DNA of 64,000 nucleotides from Ianthella basta (GCA_964019415.1 OZ025870.1:8709915-8773914); one strand, 5' to 3'. Shown: positions 33,759 to 62,345, numbered from the stretch's first letter. Numbers and translations: made by a program. Notes: generated by a model not told the origin, from the sequence alone.

Positions 33759-34600
33759 ATATGGCATGATGTTTTTGTGAATGATAATTCTAATATTATT
33801 GTGCATATTTATTCAATACCGAGTGTACATATTCTTAATATATTGGATAATACTCTTGTCATCTTTATATTAATGAGTTATTATTGTACAATACAGTAAT
33901 GTTATTATAATCATACCAGTATTTATAGTGCTACATCATGCATGTATAATTATAATGAGATTATATTAGCTTAATACCAGGGTTCTCCCTTGGATACAAA
34001 TATTATAATTATTATATATATTGGGGGGAAGACCGTTTTAATATAAGGAGAGCATGAGAGCTAAGGGGTCTGGGGCATGCTCCCCCCCGGGAAATTTAGT
34101 TTTTATCCTCTGAAATAGATTCGGACATAATCTGAGAGGCGAAATGAAGCAAGAACTTTATCTATGAAAATTTTCATATGCAACTGGGTACATTTTGTGG
34201 GGGGGGGGGGGGGGGGGGAGAGCCAGAATGTTTGAGGGAGAAGTCCCCCCAGGAAATTGAAACCTGTATATACATATATTAATACTAGAAGAAAACTCAA
34301 ATTTCCTGGAGCTGTTTTGTTGAAGGAAAAGTACAGTACATACCACATTTCAGACAAATTTTCTGAGCCAGGAAAGTTCCACATTTCCTGTATTTAACTT
34401 CCTGATACAGCACAGGGCACAATTTACTCTATAATTATAAAATTTCCTGTGCGTGTACAGGACAGCTGACATGTCCTGCATTTTCCCTGTGGTGCATTTC
34501 ACATGGAATCTCCCTGCACATTTCCTGCATTAAAACTGTACTACTTAAAATCATACAATTTAACTTTCCAAATTTGCTGCAGCTTGCAAATAGAGGTGAA
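33759..34600. repeat. Interspersed AT-rich repeat, long copy
   Basis: 33759-34031 is nearly identical to 35289-35560, and 34501-34596 to 35579-35676. The intervening 470 bp (with a 20-base G run at 34199-34218) is absent from the second copy. It has no coding potential. Confidence 0.75.
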
Positions 34601-35288
34601 AATTACATTTGTAATGGGAATAAATGTGTTATTAGAAGTTATAAGAGTAAAAAGGGTCAGTTGTCAGTTGCTTGCTCCTCGGTCAGCGTGTGTGTTCCTA
34701 TTCTACCTTTACATGGCACTGTGTAAAGGCATTACAGAATCCACAGAATCTGCACGAGAGCATATTATGAACAATTTCAATACATGCACGTGATGATGGA
34801 AGTGGAGAATTAAGACAATGAGTCCTTAGCATAAATACAATCTGCAGTTTGTATTTCACTTGCCACTGTCCTATTTAAATTTGTGTATATACATGCAACA
34901 TGACACTGAGTAAACATTTATGAAATGTATATAATATATACATTGCAAGTGGTGGCAAGATTCATGAACAACAGCACAATTATTGCTTGCACACTACTTC
35001 TGACTACAATCACTATCAATTGTCCCCATGGTAACCATTGCTATAGTGACATTTTGAAGTACTCTCCTAGTAAATAATGATGAACTAACAGTTAGTGTGA
35101 CAAACTGAAAGGTGTGTTGGCTGTGTATAGCTACTGTCGCTCTCACTACATGCCACTGTGTTAATTCCACGCTGCACACCAAGCTCACCTTTATCCCACT
35201 GGCTTGCCGCTGGTAGAGAGCAGGCCCCTTCAGCTGTAGGCCTGGGGTCGTAGCTTGAGGTGGGGTCAACTGGCAGTGAAGCTCTCTA

Positions 35289-35676
35289 TATGGCATGATG
35301 TTTTTGTGAATGATAATTCTAATATTATTGTGCATATTTATTCAATACCGAGTGTACATATTCTTAATATATTGGATAATACTCTTGTCATCTTTATATT
35401 AATGAGTTATTATTGTACAATACAGTAATGTTATTATAATCATACCAGTATTTATAGTGCTACATCATGCATGTATAATTATAATGAGATTATATTAGCT
35501 TAATACCAGGGTTCTCCCTTGGATACAAATATTATAATTATTATATATATTGGGGGGAAGACCCCCTCTCTGCATTTCACATGGAATCTCCCTGCACATT
35601 TCCTGCATTAAAACTGTACTACTTAAAATCATACAATTTAACTTTCCAAATTTGCTGCAGCTTGCAAATAGAGGTA
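35289..35676. repeat. Interspersed AT-rich repeat, internally deleted copy
   Basis: It lacks the central 470 bp of the 33759-34600 copy. It is inserted inside a segment whose paralogue (37500-37540) lacks it. Confidence 0.7.
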
Positions 35677-36134
35677 GTAACAATAGTAACAATGCTCCTT
35701 TCCAATGGAGAGTTGTCGTTATGCACATCTCTCCATCACAGCTCCCTTGCACCCACTGCAGTCAATGTATAATGTGTATTAATGCACCAACTGAAACACC
35801 ACCTGTAGTGATGAGTACTGCTTGCACCACATCAGTATCACATGTACACACTCTACAGGATGCATATCTGCTGCATGCATTGAATTGCATGCTACCATGT
35901 GATCATGCCATCTGAGGCTGACATTGTAAAATATATATACTCAGGTTTATCATGTTCATTGGCTGGACCAGTCCCTTCAGCAGGAGGCCCAGGGGTCATG
36001 AGTAGAAGAAGTACCATCAGGTTCACTGCATATATGCACCACCAGCAGTAGGTGGGTGGACAGCCTCAGGTGCAGTGGGCAGGACAATGGAGCAGTCCTA
36101 TGGAATGTTAGATGTACAAAAATTAGAACAGCAA

Positions 36135-36260
<126 letters not shown>

Positions 36261-36726
36261 TAGAGTAGAAAGAAATGAGAAAACCAAATGGTTGCACTTC
36301 AGTCCCCAAACACAAGTTGCTCCTTTCCAATGGAGAGTTGTCGTTATGCACATCTCTCCATCACAGCTCACCTCACATTTGTTCTGAACTACAAAGTTCA
36401 TGTCCATGGTTGTGGCAGCTTGTCCCCGCTAATAATGCTCCCTTGGACCTCTTCTTCATGCACATGGTAGTAGTGTGGTCGACCTGTTGAGGAGGGAGGG
36501 AAGGACACCTCTCACACCTCACACAAGAGCAGTGTACACACACATGCATGCAGACACTACAGGCAGTGAGTAACACTTGCACGGAGTGCGGTGTTTAGTT
36601 TGACACACAGGATCCAGTGTCCTACAGGAAATCTTCCACTGACCCACAACACATTTATACAACCACCTGTGGTGGAGGCACAAGGTGATTGGATCACTCT
36701 CACAGCACCACACACAGTGTGCACAC

Positions 36727-36974
36727 TCTGCAATACTCACACATCAGACTTCTCAGAGAAGAATAGGTTGGTCAGTGCTTCTGGAGCCATCAGTGATATA
36801 AGGCAGCTTGGTGTAGCAATGGAAGACATAAAGCTCTTTTGCTTCACAACAGAGGCCAAAGTTGGTTATCTTTAGGTACTTGTCAACTGCCATATGGACA
36901 TTCCTGCTATCCAGGTCATGATGCACAACACCCAGCAGTGCTAGCCACATGAAGAAGGCAGAGCCAACCTTCAT
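36727..36974 (-). pseudogene. Protein tyrosine kinase catalytic fragment (decayed)
   Basis: Reading the minus strand gives LALLGVVHHDLDSRNVHMAV (catalytic loop, HRDLAARN in active kinases), KYLKITNFGL (DFG changed to NFG) and YTKLP. After a one-base frame change comes LMAPEALTNLFFSEKSDV, which ends at gtgagt, a possible old splice donor. The HRD arginine and the metal-binding DFG aspartate are both replaced, so catalysis is not expected. It probably derives from a receptor tyrosine kinase, a family known to be expanded in sponges. Confidence 0.65.
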
Positions 36975-37925
36975 CTAACCTTCAGCTAACCTTCATCTAT
37001 ATCTGTAGCTATGTAGGAGGGAGCTCGAGGAGGCTGAGGATTGGTGATGGAGGGTGTGCATGCGTGTGCAGTGATTTGGAAGTGAGGGTGAAAGGTGGAT
37101 TTTTACTATTTGTGTATAAAATATATAGATGCAACATGACACTGAGGAAATACGCATGAACTGTATATATAATACATTGCAAGTGGTGGCAAGATTCATG
37201 AACAACAGCATACTATTATTACTGCTTGCACACTACTTCTGACTACAATACCATCATACTGTTCTCATGGTAACCATTGCTATAGTAACATTCTGAAGTA
37301 CTCTCATAGTAAATAATGATCGAACTAACAGTTAGTGTGACAAACTGAAAGGTGTGCTGGCTGTATATAGCTACTGTTGCTCTCACTACATGCCAGTGTT
37401 ACCACGCTGCACACCATGCTCACCTCCATCCCACTGGCCTGCTACTGGTAGAGAGCAGGCCCCTTTAGTAGTAGGCTTGGGGTCGTAGCTTGAGGTGGGG
37501 TCAACTGGCTGTCAGGCTCTCTCACATACACTCACTGCAGTCAATGTATAACGTATATTAATGCACCAACTGAAGCACCACCTGTAGTGATGGGTACTGC
37601 TTGCACCACATCAGTACCACATGTGCACACTGTACTGGATGCTATGTCTGCTGCATGCATTGAATTGCATGCTGCCATCTGATCATGAGGCAAACACTGT
37701 AAAATATGCTGACACTCACATTCATCTTGCATGTTCACTGGCTGGACAAGTCCTTTCAGCATTAGGCCCTGGGTTGTCGGTAGAAGAAGTATACCATCTG
37801 GCATTGCAAGATCACTGTGTATATGCACCAGCAGCAGTAGGTGGATGGATAGCCTCAGGTGCAGTGGGCAAGACAATGGAGCAGTCTTCTGGAATGGTAG
37901 AAGTACATAAATTAGATCAGCATAT

Positions 37926-37930
37926 TGTGT

Positions 37931-38003
<73 letters not shown>
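37926..38003. repeat. (GT)n microsatellite, left of insert
   Basis: This is a 78-bp GT run, corresponding to the left half of the tract at 36137-36256 in the paralogous segment. Confidence 0.95.
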
Positions 38004-38004
<1 letters not shown>

Positions 38005-38469
38005 CGTCATCAAGATGGCGGCAAGGAGACCACGCGGTCGCTGAAGGAGACCACAGTAACACCCTGTTCGCGCGGAGGTGGTACGTTTTACTCTGCTGGA
38101 TGATGTTCCCGACCACTGGAAGTGTGAGCTTTGCGGGTCTTCGCCAGTGGAGAGTACCACTTCACAGCGCAGCAGTGGCCGACCAACGAAGCTTCAGCGA
38201 GCGAACAGTGTGTTCTTTGACCCCGCCAGCGGCACCAACTGTTCACCGCACCCCCTGGGCCTGTCGGCTCGGCTAATGGACGGGTGACCAACACGGCCAT
38301 CGACGGCCAGGCGCCCCGGCAGCCCCCCTCAGCCCAGGGTAGTCCAGCGTGAGACTAGCCCCCTCACCTGTGAAAGGAAAGGAAGTTGGCTACGAAGACA
38401 GGTCCCAGGCTTACGCCTGAAACCTGCCCTACGTTCCCCAGCGGACAAGGAGAACAGAAGAAGAAGAAG

Positions 38470-38471
<2 letters not shown>
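38004..38471 (+). mobile_element. GC-rich 468-bp insert inside a (GT)n tract (possible (TG)n-tailed retroelement)
   Basis: It starts acgtCATCAAGATGGcGgcaagg and ends ggacaaggagaacagaagaagaag, with GT repeats on both sides (37926-38003, 38472-38500). The flanks beyond the repeats match 36100-36380, where the GT tract is uninterrupted. A related insert lies at 54736-55178. It has no intact ORF. Confidence 0.6.
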
Positions 38472-38500
<29 letters not shown>

Positions 38501-38503
<3 letters not shown>

Positions 38504-41094
38504 ATAAAGTAGAGTAGAAGGAAACGAGAATACCAAATCATTGCACTTCAGGCCCCAAACACAAGCCACTCCTTGCTGATGGAGAGCTCTTGTCGTGCAG
38601 CTTGCCCCCACTAGTAAAGGACCTTTTCTTTGTGCACATGCATGTGTGTTGGGTACAAGGTGTCTGCATAAATTCTTTACATCTGCAGTAACTGTCCATG
38701 GCCCATAATGCATGTGCACTAAGACTGAGCAACTGTGTGAGGCCTATATATATTGACTGGTACGTATTTGTTACACAGTGTATTGCAGCTCATGTCATGT
38801 TCTGTGTCCACCTTTCTTGCCATTGCAGTATTTTAGAAAGAGTGGAGTCTGCACAGTCCCTGTATACTGCAGCAAGTGGAACTTGCAGATGGAGGAACTG
38901 ATTCTGGAACACTTCATAATGGTTGGCAGAGAATTAAGCCACATATGATGAGATGGTGACCAAAAAGTCTTTACGTCTACCAGACATACTGCAAGCTTTG
39001 CAGAGAGGCACACCCACTGGTGAGTGGGTGTAACTAAGCGGTGTGTCCTACTGTGGGCAGGGCAACTGTCATCTGACAAATTTGCATAGCAATGATCAAA
39101 GATATTATACATATATATACCAACTGCATCATTACTCGATACTTTTAATGTTATTGTACTCTATTGCTCAGCCATCACAACCACCACCATATGCATGTGC
39201 ACCTGTTACTGTGATCCTACATGCTGAGCACAGTCACAGTGCAGGTTAATGTGTATTATCACTCAGAGAATTGATATGTTCATGCTAGCACTGTCTGCAC
39301 TGGTAGCTGGTGCAACTTCATCAACTCATCATGCAATTATTTAAGATGGCCAACTGACCTAATTGGGAGGGCACATACTATACACTACATTGCACATATC
39401 TGTATGACCACAGTGTGTCTCTCCTGTGAACTACCCGCCAACTTTGCAACTGCTCCGCTCACACCTCATTGCTATCTCTTAAGCAATTTTAGTCGAACCC
39501 ATGTCTCCCTTCAACCACAAGGGGCAATGATGCATGCACATTTACATTAATTGTGCGAGGGCGAGCTATGCACCTAAACGTAACTCAGCATCATAATCTC
39601 TCACTTAGCACACTGCACTACACTATATTACATCAACCCACCACACCACGCTGCACAATCACAGAACACTATACACTATGGTAACACCAGCAGCCAACCT
39701 TCTTCTAACCTTCAACTAACCTTCATCTATGTAGCTATGTAGGAGGGAGCTCGAGGAGGCTGAGGGTTGGTGATGGAGAGTACACATGCATGTGCAGTGA
39801 TTTGGAAATAAGGGTGGAAGGTGGGGGAGAAATGAGAATGGAATTGAGGGGATTATGGTTGGGTTGAGTGCTCTAGCGAGAGGGGAGTGTATGGGAGTGA
39901 GTAGGGAATAAAGGAATAATGTGGAAGGAGGGGAATGTTCAAATGCCATGGCTTCAGCATTAAGACATAGGACAATTAATAGTGAATCATCAATGTGTCC
40001 TTCCTTGGTGTCCTTCATCTACATCAGAGCACATGCAATTGTGCCAATTAGCATTACTTGCTACTGCATGTTCCCTCATGCAGTTGAAGCATACAGTAAC
40101 TACATGCCAACTGCAAAGTAACCATAATCTTTTTGTCTCTTTTAGCCAGCTCTTCCTCCATGTAGCCTACCATTAAAGCCTAGTTTCATAGTGACAGCTG
40201 TGCATGCATGAGGTTGGAGGTATGCGCGTAACATATATACTCTACCAGTCTGTAACTGACCCTCACTGCAGCTGCATGCATGGAGACAGTACATTGGGCT
40301 AGATGGGCCAGTTTAGTCAGGCAGTGTATGGAGTGGTCCAGGCATGGATGGCTTTGACATGCTGCCCATGTTCATGTGTACATCCGGCAATGCTCTTAAG
40401 AGTCAAGAAGGGACGATGCAATGTAGACAGGTGTTGTATATTGTGAATCAGCATGCAGGGATAAAAAAGTTCTGAGTGAATGTAACTAGCATGGCACAAA
40501 TTCCATGATTTTCCCCATAAGACGATACATTTAATTGTGTGTGCTTTGGAGTGTACCTTGTGGGTACAGAAAACAATATCCATATGTATATTGACTACAA
40601 GTATAATACACCATTAAAGCAGTGTTTGCTCTAGAGCTGCTGCTGAGTGTGCAACATGTCCAGTGGACATAACAGGACAGTGCTGCAGACCACACTCACA
40701 GCACATGCACATAATGGACCACGCCAAACTTAAAGACCACACTTATAGAATCAGACCAAACTTAATTTTAAAGGCCCCACCCACAGAGCAATGAAATTTA
40801 TCACACCCACAGCATCCAACTGCTCCACTATATGAACAACTTCTGACTGCTCTAGAACACACCATATGCAATATGGGAAGGAAGGTATGTAGAACAATGC
40901 TATTTACATGCATGCAGTAGTAGCATGGCATATTCCTCAGACACAAAACTAAAATAATGTACGTAGCTAGCTGTAGCTACGTACAATAGCTAGCTACGTA
41001 GCTACTTTAGGTAGGTGTGTTTGCATGGAGGAATCTATTATTATGGCAGAATAAGTTGACATAATAGTAGCATACATGCAGCAGTGTAAAGCTG
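38501..41094. other. 2.6-kb stretch without recognisable gene
   Basis: 39708-39830 repeats 36977-37100 (ctaaccttcatctat...gctcgaggaggctgag). A short open stretch ending in gtgagtggg near 39020 could be an exon relic but shows no homology I recognise. 40960-41000 is rich in TAGC/ACGT. Confidence 0.6.
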
Positions 41095-41819
41095 GAGACA
41101 TGCTGACAAAGGACCGACAAGATAATGGCAGTCATGGTGCAGTGGCCATTTTGAAACAACTTGATAGCAGTGTAAATGATGTTTGTGCCGCCAATGATGG
41201 TCAAGGAGACAATGGCAGAACTGATGTTGTGAAATGCAAGGTGTCTATCCTTGCACACTGTAACACATGATCCTTGGCCATTGCAGGCTGTGGAACTGCT
41301 CAGTAAGAGATTTGGAGGCTACATGAACTAGACCTACTGAAGATGGCTTACTGCAGTGCACTGAAACTAGACCATACAACCAAGGTGTGCACCTCACAGC
41401 TTATGAGCTAGTGGTGGAGGACATCTCAGGGACGCTCATTGCTGACTTGATGGTTGTGGCAATATGCAGAGCAAGACTATATTGATGCAGTGGTGGTGGG
41501 AGCGGACAGAGTGGTAAGAAATGGCAATGTGCACATGGCCAAGAAGATTGGCTAACTGCAGAGTACTTCAAGGTACCATACTATGTAGCAGCCCCAACCA
41601 CTTCATTTGACCTGGAGACAGAGAGTGGAAGTGGCACTGTCATTGAGGAGCGTCCTGAGCATGAGCTGGTTGCAGTGAATGGTGTGCGTATAGCTGCCCC
41701 TGGGATTGGCACTTGGAATCCTGCCATTGACATGACTCCTGGTAGACTGGTGACTGGTGGGATTATCACAGAGAATGGGGTTGTCATGCCAGAGGAGGTT
41801 GGCAAACTTCAGCTGTGAT
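41095..41819 (+). pseudogene. MRI1: Methylthioribose-1-phosphate isomerase (MRI1/MtnA) pseudogene, C-terminal half
   Basis: Continuous intronless similarity: DMLTKDRQDNGSHGAVAIL, VSILAHCNT, then a stop, LAIAGCGTA, a frameshift, [20 protein letters not shown], further frameshifts, and finally [40 protein letters not shown] and [17 protein letters not shown] with a terminal TGA at 41817. In the family, the isomerase converts methylthioribose-1-phosphate to methylthioribulose-1-phosphate in methionine salvage. The active-site cysteine of the A-C-T-E-T-R-P segment is lost. The missing introns favour a processed copy. Confidence 0.8.
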
Positions 41820-43620
41820 TTCATTATTTCATAATTTCTAAGCTGTATACTTCATTGCTTGTATTTATATTGATTGGTAGAGTTAAAATAACTGATGAAA
41901 TTTGAGCAACTAGGTTTGATGCCAAACAGAATACATAATTCAATTTTTATTATTCAAGAACCATTCATATCACATTGATATCAGGATAGCAATTATGACC
42001 CCATACACGTGTTCATGTATTATTTTATTGATGTCGTCATGCTATACATTCTAAAGGAGATGTCTTCATTGAACATGCAGTGGCATGCACTGTATGTGCT
42101 ATAGCTAGCTATAGCATGGGTAAAATCTCCTGCTTAGATTGTTCATTGAGACAGGCATCAATCATGCACTCTGAGAATAGCCCAAGTCAGCAAATTTCAT
42201 CAAACATTATATTAGTTTGTGGGTGCGTGATCATGAGTGCAGCGTCAGTGACACTCGGATCCCAATGAAGATTAATCAACTGATCAAGCTAGTGTCATAC
42301 ATGGTAGCCGTGTTGGCACACCATATAAAACTGGGGTATATAATACATTGCATGCAGCTGGGGCTTTAGGGAGAAGGCAAGGTGGAGAGTCACTAGGAAT
42401 AATTACTAGCAAGATATGTGTGATGGAAGGTGGTCCAGTTCACTCTGGCCTCCCTCCCTTGCATGATGGTACAACAGGAAGTGCTAACTCCTGATTGACT
42501 GTGCGAGACCATTTCATTCCTTCGAATTCCCTGAGCTCCAGTTGTGTGCAAACCACACACTTCACTGCATGCCTGCATGCATAACAGTATATTTCGAGTT
42601 CAAAACTCTTGTGGGTTGCCTGCACCCATTAAACATGAAACATTTGCTAGCAATCTCCTGGTCCCATTCAATAGAGTTCAGATGGTTGGAGATACCACAT
42701 AATGGCCTCAAAGGCAGTTTGTGGATCTAGTTTGCAAGAGTTTCAAGTCTACATACTTTATAGCAATTATCCAGTGAAAGTGCTAGCACATCTACATATA
42801 GTTAGCTATCAAAATACTTTGCTTGCAAAAAACTACAGCTTTTCTGATTGGCATAACATTCTAAACAATGTTCATGCTACTTTGTGCCCGGACGAGGAAT
42901 CTGGAATCTGTAGCTATATACGTATGTACAAGCATGGTCACGGACATAATATTATTACATAGTTTCCTGATAGTTCAGCTTCAAAACCTGGAATAGGTTA
43001 GCTACTCCATGCATGGCCACCATTCTTACAGAGCTATAGCTAGCTAGCTGTGGGAATGGTGGAGGGAATTTTCTCATCAACACTGCAGCTTTGATTCCAT
43101 GACAAAGTCAAGGTAGTTCATTATGAGAGACTCCTCACATAATGTTTAGGCTATCTATCTAGCTATTCAGCTAGTCATATAGCTAGGTGACAGTTGCAGT
43201 GGCATCTACGTAAGTACATCTGTAACAGTATTTAATTTCTTTTTATCAAAGTCAAGTATAGACCAGTCTGCTCAGACAGCAATGCATGCATGACCGTGCC
43301 AGCGTACAACTCGCCGCGCCAATGCTATAATCATACTTGCCTCCCAACTGGGAAATTGCTCAGCCACCCCTGCTACTGTACAGGAAGACCCATCTGACAG
43401 CTTCCCCATTTGCAATTTATAGCTATGTTCTAGGAGTAGAGTACACAGTTTAGAAGACTTGCATAAGAAAAAAGCCAGCTAGCTAACTAGCTAGCTAGCT
43501 CTATTGCTAGCTAGCTAATCCTTAAAACAGCCTGCTTAGTTATGACTCCATGACTACAATACTTTTAGGGCAAGGGAAACTTTCCTCTTGTGTTGGCTAT
43601 AGTAACTCGCCAGTTGTAAT
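41820..43620. other. 1.8-kb intergenic stretch, no gene seen
   Basis: It is AT-rich. It contains short GCTA/TAGC runs (for example 43473-43520) and no ORF with recognisable similarity. It separates the MRI1 relic from the promoter of the CARD gene. Confidence 0.6.
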
Positions 43621-43710
43621 GGACGCTGAGACGTGAAGGAAGTAGCTACAACGCACGATTGGTATTGCGCAATCGCAAGACCCCATCTTGTCCGCCCCGC
43701 CCATACAGAA
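43620..43710 (+). promoter_or_regulatory. Probable promoter of the CARD-ankyrin gene
   Basis: A local GC-rich island precedes ATG 43711. It holds GGAAGT (ETS-like, 43638), ATTGG (reverse CCAAT, 43658), the perfect palindrome ATTGCGCAAT (C/EBP consensus, 43664-43673) and CCGCCCCGCCC (GC box, near 43692). There is no clear TATA box. The start site is not determined. Confidence 0.5.
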
Positions 43711-59814
<16,104 letters not shown>

Positions 59815-61130
59815 GTGAAGTGTTATGGTGGTTGGTGTTTTGATGAACTCATGTTATTCTCCTTCAAGCAACTTATTGCCCTGTGCATGTGTCCAGAAAT
59901 GGTAAACTGTGTTGTGCAATGTTTTCTACTGCTCATGAGGAAGCAATTAATATTCCACATTAATTACTAATGTGTGTAGACTTGCAGGTGTACCTATTCA
60001 ATATGTAATGTTTATAACATGGCCATGAGGCTCATTTATGGCAAATTTATTTACAGAGGAAGCGCCCAAGGGCTATAAAGGGGTAAGCACACAAGTGGCC
60101 ATGTCGATTCTGGCTTATACGAAATTTTTGAGCAAGACACAACTGGTAATGATAAATCAAATGCACGCCATTTCAACCCGGAGGTCTTTGTCAACTGCAT
60201 ACGGGATAAGGGGGTGAGGTGAGAGGTGGCTATTTATGACATTAGGGGCAATAACAACAAAGACTCTCCAGTACACAAAATACTGTAATCTGATTGGTTA
60301 CAAAACCTGGGACTGGAGATAACTGTAGGTAGTCGATTGGCTGTTTACAATGACTGTAATGACGTAATGACAGGTGATGTCCTAATGTGGCCATATGTGG
60401 GATGGATGTGTTACAGTTAATGAGTAAAGTTACATAATAATATGTGAGCGGATTTGAGAAAAGGTCCAAATTTGCGCAATATGTAAGCAATAGCTACAGG
60501 CAAAAACAGTTGCATGGGTGACATTTCAGCGAAATTCAGCTTTTGGCACCATTTATATCTATGGTACAGTCCCTACCTTCTGGCCAACTTTGAAGCCTGT
60601 AGTCCGTCTCTGAAGCTCAAACGAAGACTGCAAAGTTACACGGCTATACGTATACTAATTTATCTTTTTCGACGAACTTAGAGACCTTATTGTGCTGAAG
60701 ACGAGGCAGACACACTTCCCACGATGACCAACCCAACATATCCGCCATTTTGGCTATAACCAAAAGTAAGTGTTTAAATGCCGTTTTCCCTATTCCACAC
60801 TGAACGTAATAATTATTTTGTACTTCAGGCAAACATATCTAGGGAACGGGAGCAGATATTGAAGCACAACAAAGAGCAGTAAATAGCTCAACCAATCTGC
60901 TTTAACAAGGTGTCACTTACTCAAAATCGATCAACTGCACAAAATTGGACCTTTTCTCAAATCCACTCACACATACAAACAAGCAAGTAAATTAAAGAGC
61001 AAAGGATGGATGGATGGTGGGGGTAATATTACATTTGGTCCAATACAGTATATCATGTAGCAGAAATGCAATAATTCAGATTGTTTCAACCATATATATA
61101 GGCTTTCATCAGCTGATAAACTGAAGACTA
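59815..61130. other. Non-coding stretch after the last visible ankyrin exon
   Basis: It contains hammerhead-like motifs on the minus strand near 60168-60215 (decayed) and 61083-61112 (CTGATGA...GAAAC). A possible micro-exon (ttacag|AGGAAGCGCCCAAGGGCTATAAAG, 60056) is too short to support. The gene either continues beyond the window or its end is unrecognised. Confidence 0.5.
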
Positions 61131-62160
61131 TACAGAAAGTCAACATGCCCAAGTGCTTGTCCCTTGCCATTCAGGCATCAACTGGCAAGCCCTGCAACCC
61201 AGAGCTCACCCTTACAAGAGAAACCATCCCCTACATCAGTGACTCGACCTTCCATTTCCTTTGAGCTCCCATCTCTATCCACAACACCATGCACAAGCTA
61301 TACAGAGAAGACTTGTTTGAGAAGCTAGAGTCACTTCCAAAGAAGGTGGATGCTAACCTTGTCACGAGGGTCAGCGGACACCAGTCAGTTGCACCTCCCC
61401 AAAGTTAATGACGATCTACACCTCCCAGCGCTGACCACAGTCTATAAGAAGTTTCATGCAGCTACAGCTGCCTCCTACCTGTACTCAAGGACCGAACTAT
61501 CAGAATTGTTGCCACCTGTGTGACCACTAATAAGCCTACTTTGCAAAGGCTGTCCTTTTGGCTACTTCACGAGGTTATATGCAAGTTTCATGAAAGAAGA
61601 CCCTGGTGCCACCAGAAAGAAGGCCATCACCAGTCAAGGCAAGAGTACAAGCAACTGACAAGGAAGCACACCTGTCACACTAGTACTGCACCAGCCTCGT
61701 CAAGCAAGTCCAGATTATTCAAAGCTTTCAGGGAAGAGAGGCTGAAATCTGGTCCAATGCCATCCAGACCCTGCCAGAAGCCATCTTCAAGATCTCCATA
61801 AATGCAGTATCTGACACCCTCCCACACAACAAGAACATATTGTTGTGGGAGAAATTGCCCTCACTTCAATATCAGCTCTGCAGCAATTAAGAAGCAAACG
61901 CTATCCCACATCCTCAACAGTTGCAGTAAAGCACTAGAGTTGAGACACTGCAGTGGCAGACTTGACAGTGTCCTTGAACATGTCAACTCATTTCTCCTAG
62001 GCCACTTGCCCCCTGGCTAGAACATCATAGCAGATCTTTTGGAATACAGCTATATGTATATCCCAGAACGTTGCAACCACTAATGAGCAGCCAGACATTA
62101 ACCTGTGGACTCCTACTACAAAACACCTAAACGAACTCACCATCCCCTTGGAGACTGCAA
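61130..62160 (+). pseudogene. Decayed reverse-transcriptase-type element, C-terminal part
   Basis: Scattered frames give PKCLSLAIQASTGKPCNPEL, RETIPYISDSTFHFLGAPIS-like text (one stop), HKLYREDLFEKLESLPKKVD, DTLPHNKNILLWEKLPSLQY and HILNSCSKALE. The last pair resembles the (D)TLPxPxNLxxW...HILxxCxxAL motif of a metazoan RT family I know only from memory. Many stops are present. Confidence 0.4.
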
Positions 62161-62199
62161 TTGAGGATGCTGTGTCAAAAAAAAACAAACCTTGTGCTA

Positions 62200-62345
62200 C
62201 AGTGATTTCACGATTTCTAGTCTCGATTGACATTTGCACATTGCACTTGATCACGTGAGTATAGTATAGGAACTATAGGCTCACATGTGCATGATTGAGT
62301 GCAATGGGCAAATATCAATCGGGACTAGAAATTGTGAAACCACTG
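62200..62345. mobile_element. 146-bp palindromic MITE with TA target site
   Basis: CAGTGATTTCACGATTTCTA at the left pairs with the complement of the right end (CAGTGGTTTCACAATTTCTA), with about 65-bp arms and a short loop. TA dinucleotides flank it at 62198-62199 and 62346-62347. The CAGTG ends and TA target suggest a pogo/Tigger-type MITE. Confidence 0.75.

Larger units (their letters stand above)
37120..38660. repeat. Diverged segmental duplication, copy B
   Basis: This is the paralogue of 34880-36440. Its (GT)n tract is split by a 468-bp GC-rich insert (38004-38471). Minus-strand stretches such as LTPPQATTP...LLLKGPALYQ occur in both copies next to gtgagc and may be exon relics. Confidence 0.65.

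Noticed and set aside
34199..34218. Run of 20 G as a regulatory quadruplex
   Set aside because: It lies in a non-genic interspersed repeat with no nearby promoter, and homopolymer runs are error-prone.
38920..39025. Open stretch YDEMVTKKSLRLPDILQALQ ending at gtgagt
   Set aside because: It has a good donor-like end but no acceptor, neighbour exon or homology to support it.
60056..60085. Possible 24-30 nt micro-exon after ttacag
   Set aside because: It is too short, without domain similarity, and the following downstream exon is unknown.
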